NCBI RefSeq assembly: GCF_004349215.1 | Contig: NZ_SMKU01000065.1 | Location: forward strand, 1 to 33,271 | Direction: 5' to 3' | From: Actinomadura rubrisoli | GTDB taxonomy: Bacteria; Actinomycetota; Actinomycetes; Streptosporangiales; Streptosporangiaceae | DNA length: 33,271 bases | In this document: positions 1 to 7,727 of the stretch, in pieces | Layout of the letters: each line of letters opens with the position of its first letter | Numbering within the stretch: position 1 is the first letter of the stretch | Translations under genes and position numbers: made by a program | The notes under the pieces: generated by a model | Seen by the model: the letters and a program-made list of their open reading frames with translations, nothing else | Told to the model about the DNA's origin: nothing | Database searches by the model: none

Positions 1-3
1 TTA

Positions 4-36
4 TCGTCGGAAGCGTCAGATGTGTACAAGAGACAG
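4..36 (+). other. Residual Nextera (Tn5) sequencing adapter
   Basis: These 33 bases match the Illumina Nextera Read 1 adapter (14-nt tail plus 19-nt Tn5 mosaic end) except at position 11 (a for C) and position 27 (c for T). The mosaic end ends exactly at 36. This is library sequence left at a contig end, not genomic DNA, so nothing upstream of about base 37 should be interpreted. Bases 1-3 are of unknown origin. Confidence 0.93.
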
Positions 37-111
37 GGCCGTGGCGGGGCGGCGATACCGGTTCCGGTGTGATGCGCCGGATGTCGTGGCGCGGCCGTAG
101 ACTCCTTCGTC

Positions 112-2073
112 GTGGCAGGACGGATTCGCAATGAGGACATCGCGCTCGTACGGGAGCGGTCGTCCATCGCCGACGTCATCGGCGAGTACCTCCAGCTGCG
201 CAGCGCCGGTGGCGGCAACCTGAAGGGCCTCTGCCCCTTCCACGACGAGAAGTCGCCCTCGTTCAACGTGACCCCCTCGCGCGGGCTGTACTTCTGCTTC
301 GGCTGCGAGGCGGGCGGCGACGTCATCAAGTTCGTCCAGGAGATCGAGCACCTGACCTTCTCGGACGCGGTGGAGCGGCTGGCGGTGCAGGTCGGCGTCC
401 AGCTGCGCTACGAGGACGGCGGCGGCCGCGCCACCCGGGCGGACGGCGGCCAGCGCGCGCGCCTGATCGAGGCGCACCGCGCCGCCGCCGAGTTCTACAC
501 CGGGCAACTCGGCTCGCAGGAGGGCGCGATCGGGCGCAAGTTCCTGTCCGAGCGCGGGTTCGAGGCCGCCGATGCCGCCCACTTCGGCGTGGGGTTCGCG
601 CCCCGCGAGTGGGAGGGCCTCGTCCGGCACCTGCGCGGCCGCGGCTTCGCCGACCGCGACCTGGTCGCCGCCGGGCTGGCCAAGGAGGGCCGGCGCGGCC
701 CGATGGACCGGTTCCGCGGCCGGCTGATGTGGCCGATCCGCGACCTGGGCGGCGACGTCATCGGCTTCGGCGCCCGCCGCCTCTACGAGGACGACGAGGG
801 CCCCAAGTACCTGAACACCCCCGAGACGCCGCTGTTCCACAAGGGCTCGGTGCTGTACGGGGCCGACCTGGCCAAGAAGGAGATCGCCAGGCGCCGGCAG
901 GCCGTGGTGGTCGAGGGCTACACCGACGTGATGGCCTGCCACCTGTCGGGCGTCCAGACGGCCATCGCGACGAGCGGCACGGCGTTCGGCGACGACCACA
1001 TCAAGATCCTGCGCCGGCTGCTCATGGACCAGGACGAGTTCCGCGGCGAGGTGATCTTCACCTTCGACGGCGACTCGGCCGGGCAGAAGGCGGCGCTGCG
1101 GGCGTTCGCCGACGAGCAGAAGTTCGTCACGCAGACGTTCGTGGCCGTCCAGCCCGACGGGCTCGACCCGTGCGACCTGCGGGTCCGGCACGGCGACGCG
1201 GCGGTGCGCGATCTGGTGGCCTCTCGGCTGCCGCTGTTCGAGTTCAAGGTGCGCAACGCGATCCAGCAGCACGACCTCGACACCGCCGAGGGACGGCTCG
1301 GCGCGCTGGACGCGGCGGCCCCCGTGGTCGCCGCCATCAAGGACCGGGCGCTCCGCCAGATGTACGCCGTCAACCTCGACCGCTGGCTCGGCATCATGGA
1401 CGAGCAGTTCGTCCTGCGCCGCGTCCGCGACCTGGCGGCCCGCCGGCACGAGCGCGGGCGCGGCGGGCACGGGCAGGTGAGCGGGCCGGGACGTCCCGGG
1501 GACGGGCGCCAGGGGAACGGCCGGCAGGGGAGCGGGCCCGGGGACGGGTCCCCGGGCGGCGGCGCCCAGGCGCCCGCCGAGCGGCCCTCCTTCGACCCGA
1601 ACGACCCGGACGTCCAACGCGAGCGCGAGCTGCTCAAGCTGGCCGTCCAGCGCCCGGCGCTGCTCGGGCCGGGTTTCGACGAGGTCCCGGCGGAGGCGTT
1701 CATCGCGCCGCCGCACGCGGCGGTGCGGGCCGTGATCGCGGCGGCGGGCGGCGTGGCGGCGGCGGGCGGTGTCGCGGAGTGGGTCGCGCTGCTGCTGGAG
1801 GACGCGCCGAACGAGCAGGTCAGGGATCTGATCACCAGGCTAGGGGTCGAGCCGGTGCGCTCCGCCCAGGAATCGGACGACCGTTATGCCGTGGAACTGC
1901 TCGCCCGAATACAGGAACGCCAGCTCACCCGCATGATCGCCGACGCGAAATCTAAACTCGGTCGGCTGAATCCGGTCGAGCGGCCCGACGAGTACAGCCG
2001 GCTCTTCGGCGATCTTGTCGCGCTTGAGCAGCAGAGACGGGTGTTGCGGGAGCGAGGGCTTGGGGCCCAGTAA
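112..2073 (+). CDS. dnaG: DNA primase DnaG
   Basis: 653 aa, GTG start. It makes the RNA primers for lagging-strand synthesis at the replication fork, working with the replicative helicase. The N-terminus carries the CHC2 zinc-binding site (C41-x2-H44 and C62-x2-C65). The catalytic core follows with a TOPRIM domain: E268 in VVVEGYTDVM and the metal-binding DGD at 319-321. A Gly/Pro/Arg-rich linker (about 450-500) leads to a C-terminal helicase-interaction region that ends near the stop. The length is normal for actinobacterial primases. It is followed 41 bp later by the sigma factor gene in the same direction, as in the dnaG-rpoD arrangement of many bacteria. The gene upstream is lost at the contig end. 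The start is the GTG that puts the zinc finger at the usual distance from the N-terminus; no strong ribosome site is obvious. Confidence 0.96.
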   Translation: MAGRIRNEDIALVRERSSIADVIGEYLQLRSAGGGNLKGLCPFHDEKSPSFNVTPSRGLYFCFGCEAGGDVIKFVQEIEHLTFSDAVERLAVQVGVQLRYEDGGGRATRADGGQRARLIEAHRAAAEFYTGQLGSQEGAIGRKFLSERGFEAADAAHFGVGFAPREWEGLVRHLRGRGFADRDLVAAGLAKEGRRGPMDRFRGRLMWPIRDLGGDVIGFGARRLYEDDEGPKYLNTPETPLFHKGSVLYGADLAKKEIARRRQAVVVEGYTDVMACHLSGVQTAIATSGTAFGDDHIKILRRLLMDQDEFRGEVIFTFDGDSAGQKAALRAFADEQKFVTQTFVAVQPDGLDPCDLRVRHGDAAVRDLVASRLPLFEFKVRNAIQQHDLDTAEGRLGALDAAAPVVAAIKDRALRQMYAVNLDRWLGIMDEQFVLRRVRDLAARRHERGRGGHGQVSGPGRPGDGRQGNGRQGSGPGDGSPGGGAQAPAERPSFDPNDPDVQRERELLKLAVQRPALLGPGFDEVPAEAFIAPPHAAVRAVIAAAGGVAAAGGVAEWVALLLEDAPNEQVRDLITRLGVEPVRSAQESDDRYAVELLARIQERQLTRMIADAKSKLGRLNPVERPDEYSRLFGDLVALEQQRRVLRERGLGAQ

Positions 2074-2114
2074 GTCAAGAGTCCTTAAAATAGGTCCTGT
2101 GATCTAGCCCCCAT

Positions 2115-3290
2115 TTGACGCAAACTGTCTGCGTGGGCCCTTCGGTGCTGCCTAGCGAGGCGCCATCGGTTGATCAGGTGGCGGACCTCGTCGCACGCGG
2201 TAGAGAGCGCGGCGGTGTGACCGTCGACGACGTTGCTGCCGCGCTCGATCGCTCGGACTTGCCGGACGACTCTCTTGAGCGGGTCGTCCGGATGCTCGCA
2301 GAGCAGGGGGTAGAGGTCCTCGAATCTCAGCAGGAGACCGAGGACGTCACGCGAGCGGATGAGGGAGACCTCGGCAAGCGGGCGCCGACGAGCGACTTGG
2401 TTCGGATCTACCTGAGAGAGATCGGTCGCGTACCGCTACTCACGGCAGAAGATGAGGTAGAACTCGCGAAATCGATCGAGGCGGGGCTCTTCGCGGAGGA
2501 GAAGATGGCGCACGTCGCCATCCTCGGCCGCGGCGAGCGCATCGACCTCGAACTGCTCGCCCGCGAAGGTGTGCGGGCGAAGCAACGCCTGATCGAGGCC
2601 AACCTGCGGCTGGTGGTCTCGATCGCGAAACGCTATGTGGGCCGGGGAATGCTCTTCCTCGACCTGATCCAGGAGGGAAATCTCGGACTCATCCGTGCGG
2701 TCGAGAAGTTCGACTACACGAAGGGGTTCAAGTTCTCCACGTACGCCACCTGGTGGATCCGGCAGGCGATCACCCGCGCGATCGCCGACCAGGCGAGGAC
2801 CATCAGGATCCCGGTGCACATGGTGGAGACCATCAACAAACTGGTCCGGGTGCAGCGTCAGATGCACCAGGACTTCGGCCGCGAACCCACCCCGGAGGAG
2901 ATCGGCCTGGAGATGGGCCTGACGCCCGTCCGGGTCGTGGAGATCCAGCGGATCGCCCAGGAGCCGGTGTCGCTGCAGTCGCCGATCGGAGAGGAAGACT
3001 CCGACCTCGGCGACTTCATCGAGGACGCGGACGCCGTCGTGCCCATCGAGGCGGCGGCGTTCATCCTCTTGCAGGACCAGCTTGAGGACATCCTGGGCAC
3101 GCTGTCGGACCGCGAGCAGCGCATCATCCAGCTGCGCTTCGGGCTGACCGACGGCCATCCGCGCACCCTCGAAGAGGTCGGCAGGGAGTTCGGCGTGACG
3201 AGGGAGAGGATCCGCCAGATCGAGTCCAAGACGCTCGCGAAGCTGCGCCACCCGTCACGGGCGCAGATGTTGCGCGAGTACCTGGACTGA
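2115..3290 (+). CDS. rpoD: Principal RNA polymerase sigma factor (RpoD/SigA/HrdB family)
   Basis: 391 aa. It directs RNA polymerase to housekeeping promoters. A region 1.1-like segment lies at about 20-70, which points to group 1. Region 1.2 (DLVRIYLREIGRVPLLTAEDEV) is followed by region 2 with the signature around FLDLIQEGNLGLIRAVEKFD, the -10 recognition helix (FSTYATWWIRQAITRAI), region 3 and region 4 with the helix-turn-helix ending SKTLAKLRHPSRAQMLREYLD-type residues. The annotated start is a TTG at 2115 with no clear ribosome site; a GTG at 2133 is an alternative. A TAAAAT element at 2086-2091 could be a -10 box giving a short-leader transcript, but no good -35 is seen. The N-terminal extension is short compared with mycobacterial SigA. 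A close group 2 paralogue cannot be fully excluded. Confidence 0.93.
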   Translation: MTQTVCVGPSVLPSEAPSVDQVADLVARGRERGGVTVDDVAAALDRSDLPDDSLERVVRMLAEQGVEVLESQQETEDVTRADEGDLGKRAPTSDLVRIYLREIGRVPLLTAEDEVELAKSIEAGLFAEEKMAHVAILGRGERIDLELLAREGVRAKQRLIEANLRLVVSIAKRYVGRGMLFLDLIQEGNLGLIRAVEKFDYTKGFKFSTYATWWIRQAITRAIADQARTIRIPVHMVETINKLVRVQRQMHQDFGREPTPEEIGLEMGLTPVRVVEIQRIAQEPVSLQSPIGEEDSDLGDFIEDADAVVPIEAAAFILLQDQLEDILGTLSDREQRIIQLRFGLTDGHPRTLEEVGREFGVTRERIRQIESKTLAKLRHPSRAQMLREYLD

Positions 3291-3302
3291 CCGCATTCGC
3301 GG

Positions 3303-3345
3303 AAATCGCCCCCGACCTGCTGATAAGCCGGGTCGGGGGCGATTT
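3303..3345 (+). terminator. Intrinsic terminator after rpoD
   Basis: Perfect 15-bp stem (3303-3317 with 3331-3345) and a 13-nt loop. The stem starts AAATCGCCCCCGACC and ends in TTT, so it could work in both directions. It lies 12 bp after the sigma factor stop and 38 bp before the integrase start, which makes it the last clearly chromosomal element. Confidence 0.9.
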
Positions 3346-3383
3346 GGCTGTTAGCATGCCGTACTCAGTCCAGATACCGCCCG

Positions 3384-4298
3384 ATGCTCACTGGGGCCGC
3401 GATGACCTCCGACGAACTGCACTCCCTGCTGGACTCCTGGCTGCTGCACCTGCGCGCGGAGCGCAAGTCCCCCAACACCCTGAAAGCCTACGGTCAGGGC
3501 GTCCGCCGCTTTCTCTTGTGGGCTGAGGGTGAAGGGATCGAGCCCGCGCTGACCAGGTCCGTGGTTAACGCATGGATCGCCTCGTTGATCGACGGCGGTG
3601 CCGAGGGGGAGACGATCGCCGGATGGCAGGGTGCCGTCCGCCGGTTCTCCGCCTGGCTGGCCGCCGAGGGCGAGCTTGCCACCGACCAGCTCCTCGGCCT
3701 CAAGCGCCCGACGGTCGACGTGAAGGTCGTTCCGGAGCTGACCGACGAGCAGATCCGCGCGCTGCTGGCCACCTGCACCCACAAGAACTTCCACGATCGC
3801 CGCGACGAGGCGATCATCCGGTTCATGGTGGAGACCATGGTCCGGATCGGCGAGGTCGTCAGCATGGACAAAGACGAGGTCGATCTGTCTACCGGTACCG
3901 CCGTCGTGCGTCGCGGGAAGGGCGGCAAGGGACGCCGGGTGCCGTTCGGGCCCCAGACCAGCCGGGCCCTGGACCGGTATCTGCGGCTCCGCAGGGCTCA
4001 CCGGCTCGCTGACGCCCCGAATCTGTGGCTGGGGGACCGGGGCAAGACTCTCGGCTACGAGGGCGCCTACGCCACGCTCACCCGCCGCGCCGCCCGCGCT
4101 GGCCTTCCTGACGACTTCACCCCGCACTGGCTTCGGCACACCGGTGCCGGCCGCTGGCTCGGCGCTGGCGGGTCTGAGGGCGGATTGATGGCGGTCGGCG
4201 GATGGGCGCGCCGGGAGATGATCGACCGGTACACGCGGGCCACGTCGGAGAAGCGCGCGGCCGACGAGTCCCGGCGCCTCAACCTTGGGGACTTGTAG
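3384..4298 (+). CDS. Tyrosine-type site-specific integrase
   Basis: 304 aa. It catalyses integration and excision of the element by strand exchange at att sites. An N-terminal SAM-like core-binding domain (about 10-95) precedes the catalytic domain. The catalytic residues are readable: R154 (VRIGEV), K179 in the beta-hairpin (RGKGGKG), H248-x-x-R251 (HWLRHTG), W274 in the H/W position (GGWARRE) and the nucleophile Y283 (IDRYTRA). All are present, so the enzyme should be active. An in-frame ATG at 3402 is an alternative start; neither has a convincing ribosome site. It lies 38 bp after the rpoD terminator, placing an attachment site nearby. It is in the XerC/D-like group common in actinomycete integrative elements and phages. 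Confidence 0.93.
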   Translation: MLTGAAMTSDELHSLLDSWLLHLRAERKSPNTLKAYGQGVRRFLLWAEGEGIEPALTRSVVNAWIASLIDGGAEGETIAGWQGAVRRFSAWLAAEGELATDQLLGLKRPTVDVKVVPELTDEQIRALLATCTHKNFHDRRDEAIIRFMVETMVRIGEVVSMDKDEVDLSTGTAVVRRGKGGKGRRVPFGPQTSRALDRYLRLRRAHRLADAPNLWLGDRGKTLGYEGAYATLTRRAARAGLPDDFTPHWLRHTGAGRWLGAGGSEGGLMAVGGWARREMIDRYTRATSEKRAADESRRLNLGDL

Positions 4299-4337
4299 TG
4301 GCCGGATGGTGTTTCCAACAAGCGCCCCGTTTGTGAA

Positions 4338-4396
4338 GCGGCAATCTGCGGCAAACCCCCCACGCCAGCGGGGCCACCTGGGTAGAACCTGGAGGC
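4338..4396 (+). promoter_or_regulatory. Tandem GCGGCAA repeats and putative leaderless promoter of the XRE gene
   Basis: Two head-to-tail 10-bp units, GCGGCAATCT and GCGGCAAACC, lie at 4338-4357. A TAGAAC element at 4383-4388 is at a suitable distance for a -10 box whose transcript would start at or near the ATG at 4397. The GGAGG before that ATG is only 1 nt away, too close to be a normal ribosome site, which also suggests a leaderless mRNA. No -35 hexamer is visible; the tandem repeats occupy that area, as an activator or repressor site would. The same tandem motif recurs at 6091-6110. Confidence 0.5.
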
Positions 4397-5281
4397 ATGC
4401 CCGCCCCAATCTCGTCATCGGTACAGGCGGCCCGGCAGCGTCTCGCCGATCAGCTGAAAGAGCTGCGGGAGGACGCCGGGCTGTCCGGCCGTGAGCTCGC
4501 GCGGCGCGCTGGCTGGTCAGCCGGGGTCGCGAAAGTGTCGAGGATCGAACATGGGCATCGGCCGATCTCCATCGAGGACCTTCGCAGATGGTGTGAGGCG
4601 TGCGGGATATCCGAGCAGCGCACGGCCGAACTGCTCGCTGAACTCCGCGCGGTGGCCACCATGTGGACCACCTACAAGCGGCTGCACCGAGCGGGACTGC
4701 GGCGGGCCCAAGAGTCGGTGCGCTCCGACTTCGAGGAGGTGACCCTGCTCCGCTCTTACCAGTCCCGCAGCATCCCCGGCCTGCTCCAGACTGAGGACTA
4801 CACGCGGGCAGCTCTGGACACCGTCCGCCGTGAGGAGAACCTGGCGTCCGGCGATGCAGATCTTGACGCCGCCGTCGTCGAACGGATGGACCGGCAGGCC
4901 GTATTGCGCCGGCCGGGCAAGCGGTTCGTCTACGTCGTCGAGGAGGACGTCCTCTGGTACCGGCCGTATCCCCGCACCGTCCATGCCGACCAGCTCCGCC
5001 ACCTGCGGGCGGTGGCGACAGGAAGCCTGCCTTCGGTGGTATTCGGGGTGATTCCCCGCACGGTCGATCGGCGCGGGAACCGGCCACGGGAGGCATTCAT
5101 CATCAATGATGAGGCCCTGGTGACGATCGAGCTGGTCTCGGGATATCTGCGCATCACCACTTCCGACGAGGTCGCGGTCTATGTGAAGGCGTGGAAGGGA
5201 CTTCAGTCCCTCGCAACTCGCGGACCAGGCGCGGCTGCGTTGATCGACCAGGCCCTTGACGACCTCACTGGGAGCGGGTGA
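4397..5281 (+). CDS. XRE-family regulator with DUF5753-like domain
   Basis: 294 aa. Residues about 14-70 form an HTH of the XRE/HTH_31 type (LSGRELARRAGWSAGVAKVS...). The rest, from about 110, matches the DUF5753 pattern, including SIPGLLQTEDYTRAAL. Such proteins are very common in actinomycetes and usually sit next to a small DUF397 or DUF6879 gene; some are described as antitoxin-like regulators (Scr1 family) and relatives include WhiJ. Here the stop codon overlaps a GTG at 5278, but the partner gene more likely starts at 5320. Regulation by the upstream tandem repeats is an inference. It is not a typical phage CI repressor, so whether it controls lysogeny is unknown. Confidence 0.88.
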   Translation: MPAPISSSVQAARQRLADQLKELREDAGLSGRELARRAGWSAGVAKVSRIEHGHRPISIEDLRRWCEACGISEQRTAELLAELRAVATMWTTYKRLHRAGLRRAQESVRSDFEEVTLLRSYQSRSIPGLLQTEDYTRAALDTVRREENLASGDADLDAAVVERMDRQAVLRRPGKRFVYVVEEDVLWYRPYPRTVHADQLRHLRAVATGSLPSVVFGVIPRTVDRRGNRPREAFIINDEALVTIELVSGYLRITTSDEVAVYVKAWKGLQSLATRGPGAAALIDQALDDLTGSG

Positions 5282-5319
5282 GGGTCGGACAGACATCGCC
5301 CAGGAAACAGGAGGCATCC

Positions 5320-6075
5320 ATGCCCGCGGAGGGGCCCATCGACTTCGTCGGCTCAGACGGAGACTCGCCGCAGGACGACTGCGCGGCCGTGTGGCGCGAC
5401 CCCGTAACCGGAGACTTCCGCTTCCGGGGCCGTCTGACGGACCCGGCGGTCACGTCGCGGCTCAGCAACGACGTCACCCAATCGACCGACGAGGTAGACG
5501 TATGGCTGCCCGCGCGCATGGAGGGCGTCATCCGTGAGGCGCTGGACGGCACATACGAGGCGGGCCGACAAGGACCGGGGAGTCCGTCTTTCGAGTTCCT
5601 CCTCGACCACACCGAGCGGTCGGCGGTGCACCTGGAAATGCGGGACGGGTACGACGAGGAACCCCACTTCCTGCAATGGCAGCAGACCGGCGACGCCACC
5701 GGCTACGACTGGTCACGCTGGATCGGCCTCGTCGGCGCCGCCCGGGAACGCGGCGTGACGTTCCGGCGGCTGCGGATCGTCTCGGAGCCCGTCAGCGACT
5801 ACATCCGCTGGGAGCACGCCATCAGCTACGGCAACGTCGATGCAGGAGAGGACCTGCGCTGGCTACCCCGGTCGAGGGCGTACGACCTGACACTGCCGGG
5901 AGCGGACCTGTGGCTGTTCGACCGGCGGCGCGCACGATTCGGTATCCAGAGGGGCGACGGGTCCCGGGGAACGTACGAGTTCAGCAGTGATCCGCGTGTC
6001 GTGCGGCAGGTCATCGCCTCGTTCGAGATGGCCTGGGAGCGGGCGATTCCGCACGAGGAGTACAAGCTGGACTAG
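5320..6075 (+). CDS. DUF6879-like protein with N-terminal extension
   Basis: 251 aa from an ATG at 5320 with a strong AGGAGG 5 nt upstream; a GTG at 5278 would overlap the XRE stop but has no such site. The C-terminal part (about 90-249) matches the DUF6879 pattern as I know it: ERSAVHLEMRDGY, RIVSEPVSDYIRWEHA, GEDLRWLPRSRA, LWLFDRR and the terminal WERAIPHEEY. The first 90 residues (AAVWRDPVTGDFRFRGRL and VWLPARMEGVIREAL) form a separate segment that standalone members usually lack. Partner genes of DUF5753 regulators are thought to act with them in development or in toxin-antitoxin-like pairs, but the biochemical function of DUF6879 is not known to me. The tight linkage suggests a functional pair with the XRE gene. 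Confidence 0.75.
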   Translation: MPAEGPIDFVGSDGDSPQDDCAAVWRDPVTGDFRFRGRLTDPAVTSRLSNDVTQSTDEVDVWLPARMEGVIREALDGTYEAGRQGPGSPSFEFLLDHTERSAVHLEMRDGYDEEPHFLQWQQTGDATGYDWSRWIGLVGAARERGVTFRRLRIVSEPVSDYIRWEHAISYGNVDAGEDLRWLPRSRAYDLTLPGADLWLFDRRRARFGIQRGDGSRGTYEFSSDPRVVRQVIASFEMAWERAIPHEEYKLD

Positions 6076-6090
6076 CCGCCGAGCGGCGTT

Positions 6091-6110
6091 GCGGCAAACG
6101 GCGGCAAACC
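6091..6110 (+). repeat. Second tandem GCGGCAAAC element
   Basis: GCGGCAAACG GCGGCAAACC: two exact 9-nt copies with a 10-bp period, 15 bp after the DUF6879 gene stop. It matches the element at 4338-4357 before the XRE gene, so the pair of genes is bracketed by the same motif. A likely role is a binding site controlling the next gene (6226); this is an inference. Confidence 0.6.
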
Positions 6111-6138
6111 TCTGGCCTCGCAGATCCGGCGGGATGGA

Positions 6139-6163
6139 CGCTCTGTGTCATCGACACAGAGCG
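6139..6163. promoter_or_regulatory. Perfect 11-bp inverted repeat
   Basis: CGCTCTGTGTC-ATC-GACACAGAGCG, centred 75 bp upstream of the 6226 start. No T-run follows, so it is a poor terminator and a better candidate operator, or an mRNA hairpin after the DUF6879 gene. Its function is not known. Confidence 0.6.
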
Positions 6164-6225
6164 GCCCAGGGAGCGGTGCGTGAACACCGGGAGATCCAGG
6201 GCCTGACCGGATCGGAGGCCCCGCC

Positions 6226-6864
6226 ATGGGCAGCAGCGGAGCAGGCGAGGCGGGCACGAGTGAACGCTTCGACGGCACCGAGCACCCGCACGCCTACCCC
6301 AAGCTCTATGAGCTGATGAACGCTTTGCGGCGACGGCGTCTCAGTGTGGAACTGCGAGCCAGTCCGCTGGCGGTGATCGTGACCCGTCCAGACGGTCCCG
6401 CGGAAGCGGTTCGGACGGTCACGTGCAAGCCGCGGGTCACCGACGCCGAAAGGATGTGGTTCTTCGACGACGCCACCGGAGAGCCGATCGCCGAGGCCGA
6501 GCACATCATCGAAGCCGCCGTGATCATCGCCGGGGACCCGGGCAAGCCGGCCGTCACGCCGTACGGGCCGATGGACGCCCTGTACGCCGCGGTGCGGCGG
6601 CGGATCCCGCAGATCAACGCGCGCTGCGAGTCCGTCCCCCAGACCTCATGGCTGGAGGGGGCCAAGGCGACGGGCAACCACCTGCACGTCTCCTACCAGG
6701 GCGAGAAACGCAGGATCTCCTGGGACGACGACGCCGAGAGCTACGTGTGGTCGACCGGACCCGACACCGGCGGCCGGTTGTCGGTGGATGTGGAGCAGGC
6801 GGCCGAGCGGATCGCGTGGGCGCTCGGCGCGCCGATCTCCGCCGACCCGACCGCGGAGGGATAG
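6226..6864 (+). CDS. Hypothetical protein
   Basis: 212 aa, ATG start with GGAGG about 8 nt upstream. Soluble; no signal peptide or membrane segment. It opens with a helix (YPKLYELMNALRRRRLSVEL) followed by a beta-rich segment containing VTCKPRVTDAERMWFF. The C-terminal half (GNHLHVSYQGEKRRISWDDD then a helix AERIAWALGA) looks like a second small domain. I recognise the first half as a type often seen near XRE/DUF397-type gene pairs in actinomycetes, but cannot name a function. It follows the tandem repeat and palindrome, which may control it. Confidence 0.75.
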   Translation: MGSSGAGEAGTSERFDGTEHPHAYPKLYELMNALRRRRLSVELRASPLAVIVTRPDGPAEAVRTVTCKPRVTDAERMWFFDDATGEPIAEAEHIIEAAVIIAGDPGKPAVTPYGPMDALYAAVRRRIPQINARCESVPQTSWLEGAKATGNHLHVSYQGEKRRISWDDDAESYVWSTGPDTGGRLSVDVEQAAERIAWALGAPISADPTAEG

Positions 6865-7131
6865 GCGGTCCGATGAACGTGGACGCGGCGGAAGCTGGCA
6901 CGCGCGGGAGCGCCCGCCGCGCCCACCCCGACGTCGCGTAGCCGACGCCCGGTCCTCGGACGGGGGCCGTGAGGCGAGGCTGCGCGACCGGCACGGGCTC
7001 CTGGTGGGGAGCCGGGACCCGTGCCCGCCGCCCGGCCGGTACCAGCACAGCCGGCCGGGCGGCCCCACTACGGCGCGACGGCACGCAGCGACCCCCGACG
7101 CACGTGCCGCCGCGCCCCACCAGGAGAGGAC

Positions 7132-7332
7132 ATGACCACCGGCCCACCCGACCCCCCGGAGGACGGCGGCCTGCAGAAGGCCATCGCCGCCTACCAGCTG
7201 CTGATGGACGAGATCGTCCCCGAATCGCAGTACTACCAGGGCAAGCGCGAGAACCCCGAGAGGATCCGCTACCTCGGCGGCATCATCGAGCGCCACGCCG
7301 CCCGGGAGCGCGAGCGGCGGCGGACCACCTAG
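7132..7332 (+). CDS. Small hypothetical protein
   Basis: 66 aa, ATG start with GGAGAGGA 1-2 nt further than ideal upstream (bases 7123-7130). It is charged, helical and soluble (QKAIAAYQLLMDEI, IRYLGGIIERHAARERERR). It is the last + strand gene before the terminator at 7400-7431. The 267 bp before it (6865-7131) contain no gene I can support. No family recognised. Confidence 0.6.
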   Translation: MTTGPPDPPEDGGLQKAIAAYQLLMDEIVPESQYYQGKRENPERIRYLGGIIERHAARERERRRTT

Positions 7333-7399
7333 AGCCGGGCGGCGGGCCGGGAGAAGTATGGAAGCGCCCATCCCCGGAATAGGGAGCTAGAACGCGATG

Positions 7400-7431
7400 A
7401 AACGCCCCGCCTCCGAAGAGGCGGGGCGTTT
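7400..7431 (+). terminator. Strong intrinsic terminator, probably bidirectional
   Basis: Perfect 14-bp stem, AAACGCCCCGCCTC paired with GAGGCGGGGCGTTT, and a CGAA tetraloop. It separates the + strand arm (ending 7332) from the converging late operon (ending 7728). Confidence 0.9.
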
Positions 7432-7727
7432 GCGCTTCGTCCCGGGGCTGTAGAGCTACCCGCCGCTCGCTGGACGGACCCCAGCCCCGTTCGGCAAACC
7501 CCCGTCGTCTCGCTGATCCCGCCCCGAAGGGCTCGGCCGGGGGGACGACAACCGTTGTCCCCTTGCTCCGCGCCGCGCGGCCACAGGTGCGCTCTGCCTG
7601 GCTTCGTCAGGATACAGCGCGGGTCGGACGGGCACCCGCGGGATGACGAAACGGCCCCGCCCTCCCGCGAGGAGGACGGGGACCGCCCGGCTGGGCGGGC
7701 TTCCCCACCCGCCCGGTGTCTTCGAGG
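7432..7727. other. Intergenic region between converging operons
   Basis: No gene is supported here; open frames are antisense or out-of-frame artefacts. It holds a CGGCAAACCCCC motif at 7492-7503 shared with 4349-4360, a small imperfect hairpin at about 7541-7562 (GACAAC-C-GTTGTC core), and the late-operon terminator at 7655-7681. Confidence 0.6.
7655..7681 (-). terminator. Terminator of the late operon
   Basis: On the - strand an 11-bp stem (CCCCGTCCTCC with GGAGGGCGGGG) pairs through one G-U wobble that would be a C-A mismatch on the other strand, so it folds better in the - transcript. A CCGTTTCGT run follows. It lies 46 bp after the holin-like gene. Confidence 0.65.

Noticed and set aside
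16..1716. Long open frame on the - strand opposite dnaG
   Set aside because: Antisense artefact of high-GC codon use; low-complexity composition and fully overlapped by an unmistakable primase gene.
5278..5319. GTG start overlapping the XRE stop for the DUF6879 gene
   Set aside because: The ATG at 5320 has an AGGAGG at good spacing, and the 14 added residues look non-domain-like.
6873..6941. 22-codon open frame after the 6226 gene
   Set aside because: Too short, no ribosome site and no recognisable motif; left out.
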